From Patescibacteria group bacterium (lineage in GTDB: Bacteria; Patescibacteriota; Minisyncoccia; Phycocordibacterales; UBA6065), in the NCBI GenBank assembly GCA_028866595.1, contig JAGWHV010000003.1, forward strand, positions 1-28,805: a DNA stretch of 28,805 nt. The letters are read 5' to 3'. Shown here piece after piece: positions 28,712 to 28,805 of this stretch. The notes beneath the pieces were generated by a model that was given only the letters and a program-made list of their open reading frames with translations, was not told where the DNA came from and did no database searches. The first letter of the stretch is position 1; every line of letters begins with the position of its first letter. Both the position numbers and the translations under genes were made by a program.

Positions 28712-28731
28712 CCGCGGCCTAAAGGCCGCGG
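28712..28731. repeat. GC-rich palindrome at the end of the transposase-like gene
   Basis: CCGCGGCC-TAAA-GGCCGCGG, perfect 8-bp arms, spanning the stop codon of the 28719-28805 frame. It fits the subterminal hairpin of an IS200/IS605-type or REP-associated element and could also terminate its transcript. Confidence 0.55.
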
Positions 28732-28805
28732 CTTGCGCCTGGCTCCTGCTTCCATTGCTCTCTGATGTACTTTCGCATGGCGGTCTCTGCCGCTCGTCCG
28801 ACGGT
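28719..28805 (-). CDS. C-terminal end of a probable IS200-like (Y1) transposase
   Basis: Only the last 28 codons are inside the window: TVGRAAETAMRKYIREQWKQ followed by EPGASRGL and TAG. The TVGRAAETAMRKYIREQ pattern resembles the C-terminal helix of Y1-type TnpA proteins (commonly YVGT....AE.v.kYIeeQ), and the frame ends in a GC palindrome as such elements do. Most of the protein, including HUH and the catalytic Tyr, is outside the window, so this call is tentative. It could be another small DNA-binding protein. Confidence 0.4.
   Translation of the reverse strand, partial: TVGRAAETAMRKYIREQWKQEPGASRGL

Noticed and set aside
1..28805. CRISPR arrays, tRNA or rRNA genes
   Set aside because: No regularly spaced repeat-spacer units, cloverleaf sequences or rRNA segments were seen on either strand by eye.

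Overview
The window looks like a piece of a small, streamlined bacterial genome, most likely a member of the Candidate Phyla Radiation (Patescibacteria, Parcubacteria-like). The ribosomal protein cluster runs S19-L22-S3-L16-S17-L14-L24-L5-S14-S8-L6-L18-S5-L15-SecY-Adk-Map, and neither L29 (expected between L16 and S17) nor L30 (expected between S5 and L15) is present. Absence of L30 is a known hallmark of that radiation. S14 is the short zinc-binding form and Ndk is enlarged by an internal insertion. Genes use the standard stop codons, and almost no start has a Shine-Dalgarno sequence. The phylum call is an inference from gene content only.

Layout. Positions 1-6868 (minus strand) hold a compact, AT-rich five-gene restriction-modification-type island: a C5-cytosine methyltransferase, a MORC-like GHKL ATPase, a Z1-type superfamily II helicase, a DUF4420 nuclease-fold protein and a DUF3883 nuclease-fold protein cut by the window edge. 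Positions 7276-10713 hold a MOSC-domain gene, a small unknown gene, and a metal-homeostasis module: a ZIP transporter divergent from a Fur-family regulator that overlaps a YibE/F-like membrane protein. The divergent promoters sit inside one 36-bp palindrome. Positions 10710-13218 carry a two-gene split version of DipZ (redoxin-like protein plus CcdA) and a small HTH/membrane-protein pair. Positions 13283-14444 are the classical IF3-L35-L20 operon. A zinc-finger-like small protein and a beta-CASP metallo-hydrolase follow on the minus strand, and upstream of the hydrolase is a candidate structured RNA. Positions 16675-18344 hold two secreted-protein genes, one of a repeat family typical of Verrucomicrobiota. 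Positions 18413-18477 hold an 11-bp-phased array of DnaA-box-like 9-mers. From 18489 to 28538 (minus) lie ndk, map, adk, secY and the ribosomal protein cluster, which is interrupted between L5 and S14 by an unknown gene with its own promoter and terminator. The right edge is the end of a probable IS200-like transposase gene.

How it works together. Recurrent promoters of the form TTGACA-N16/17-TGCTANNNT can be read in front of S19, S14, the inserted gene, L35 and a secreted-protein gene, and the extended -10 half also precedes the methyltransferase operon. Several other genes have a -10 hexamer 6-7 nt before the ATG, implying leaderless mRNAs. Three of the TGCTANNNT promoters are followed closely by a hairpin plus T-tract, suggesting early attenuation. 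The features most worth follow-up are the defence island, the palindromic metal switch, the structured RNA at 16239-16400, the phased 9-mer array and the interrupted ribosomal operon.
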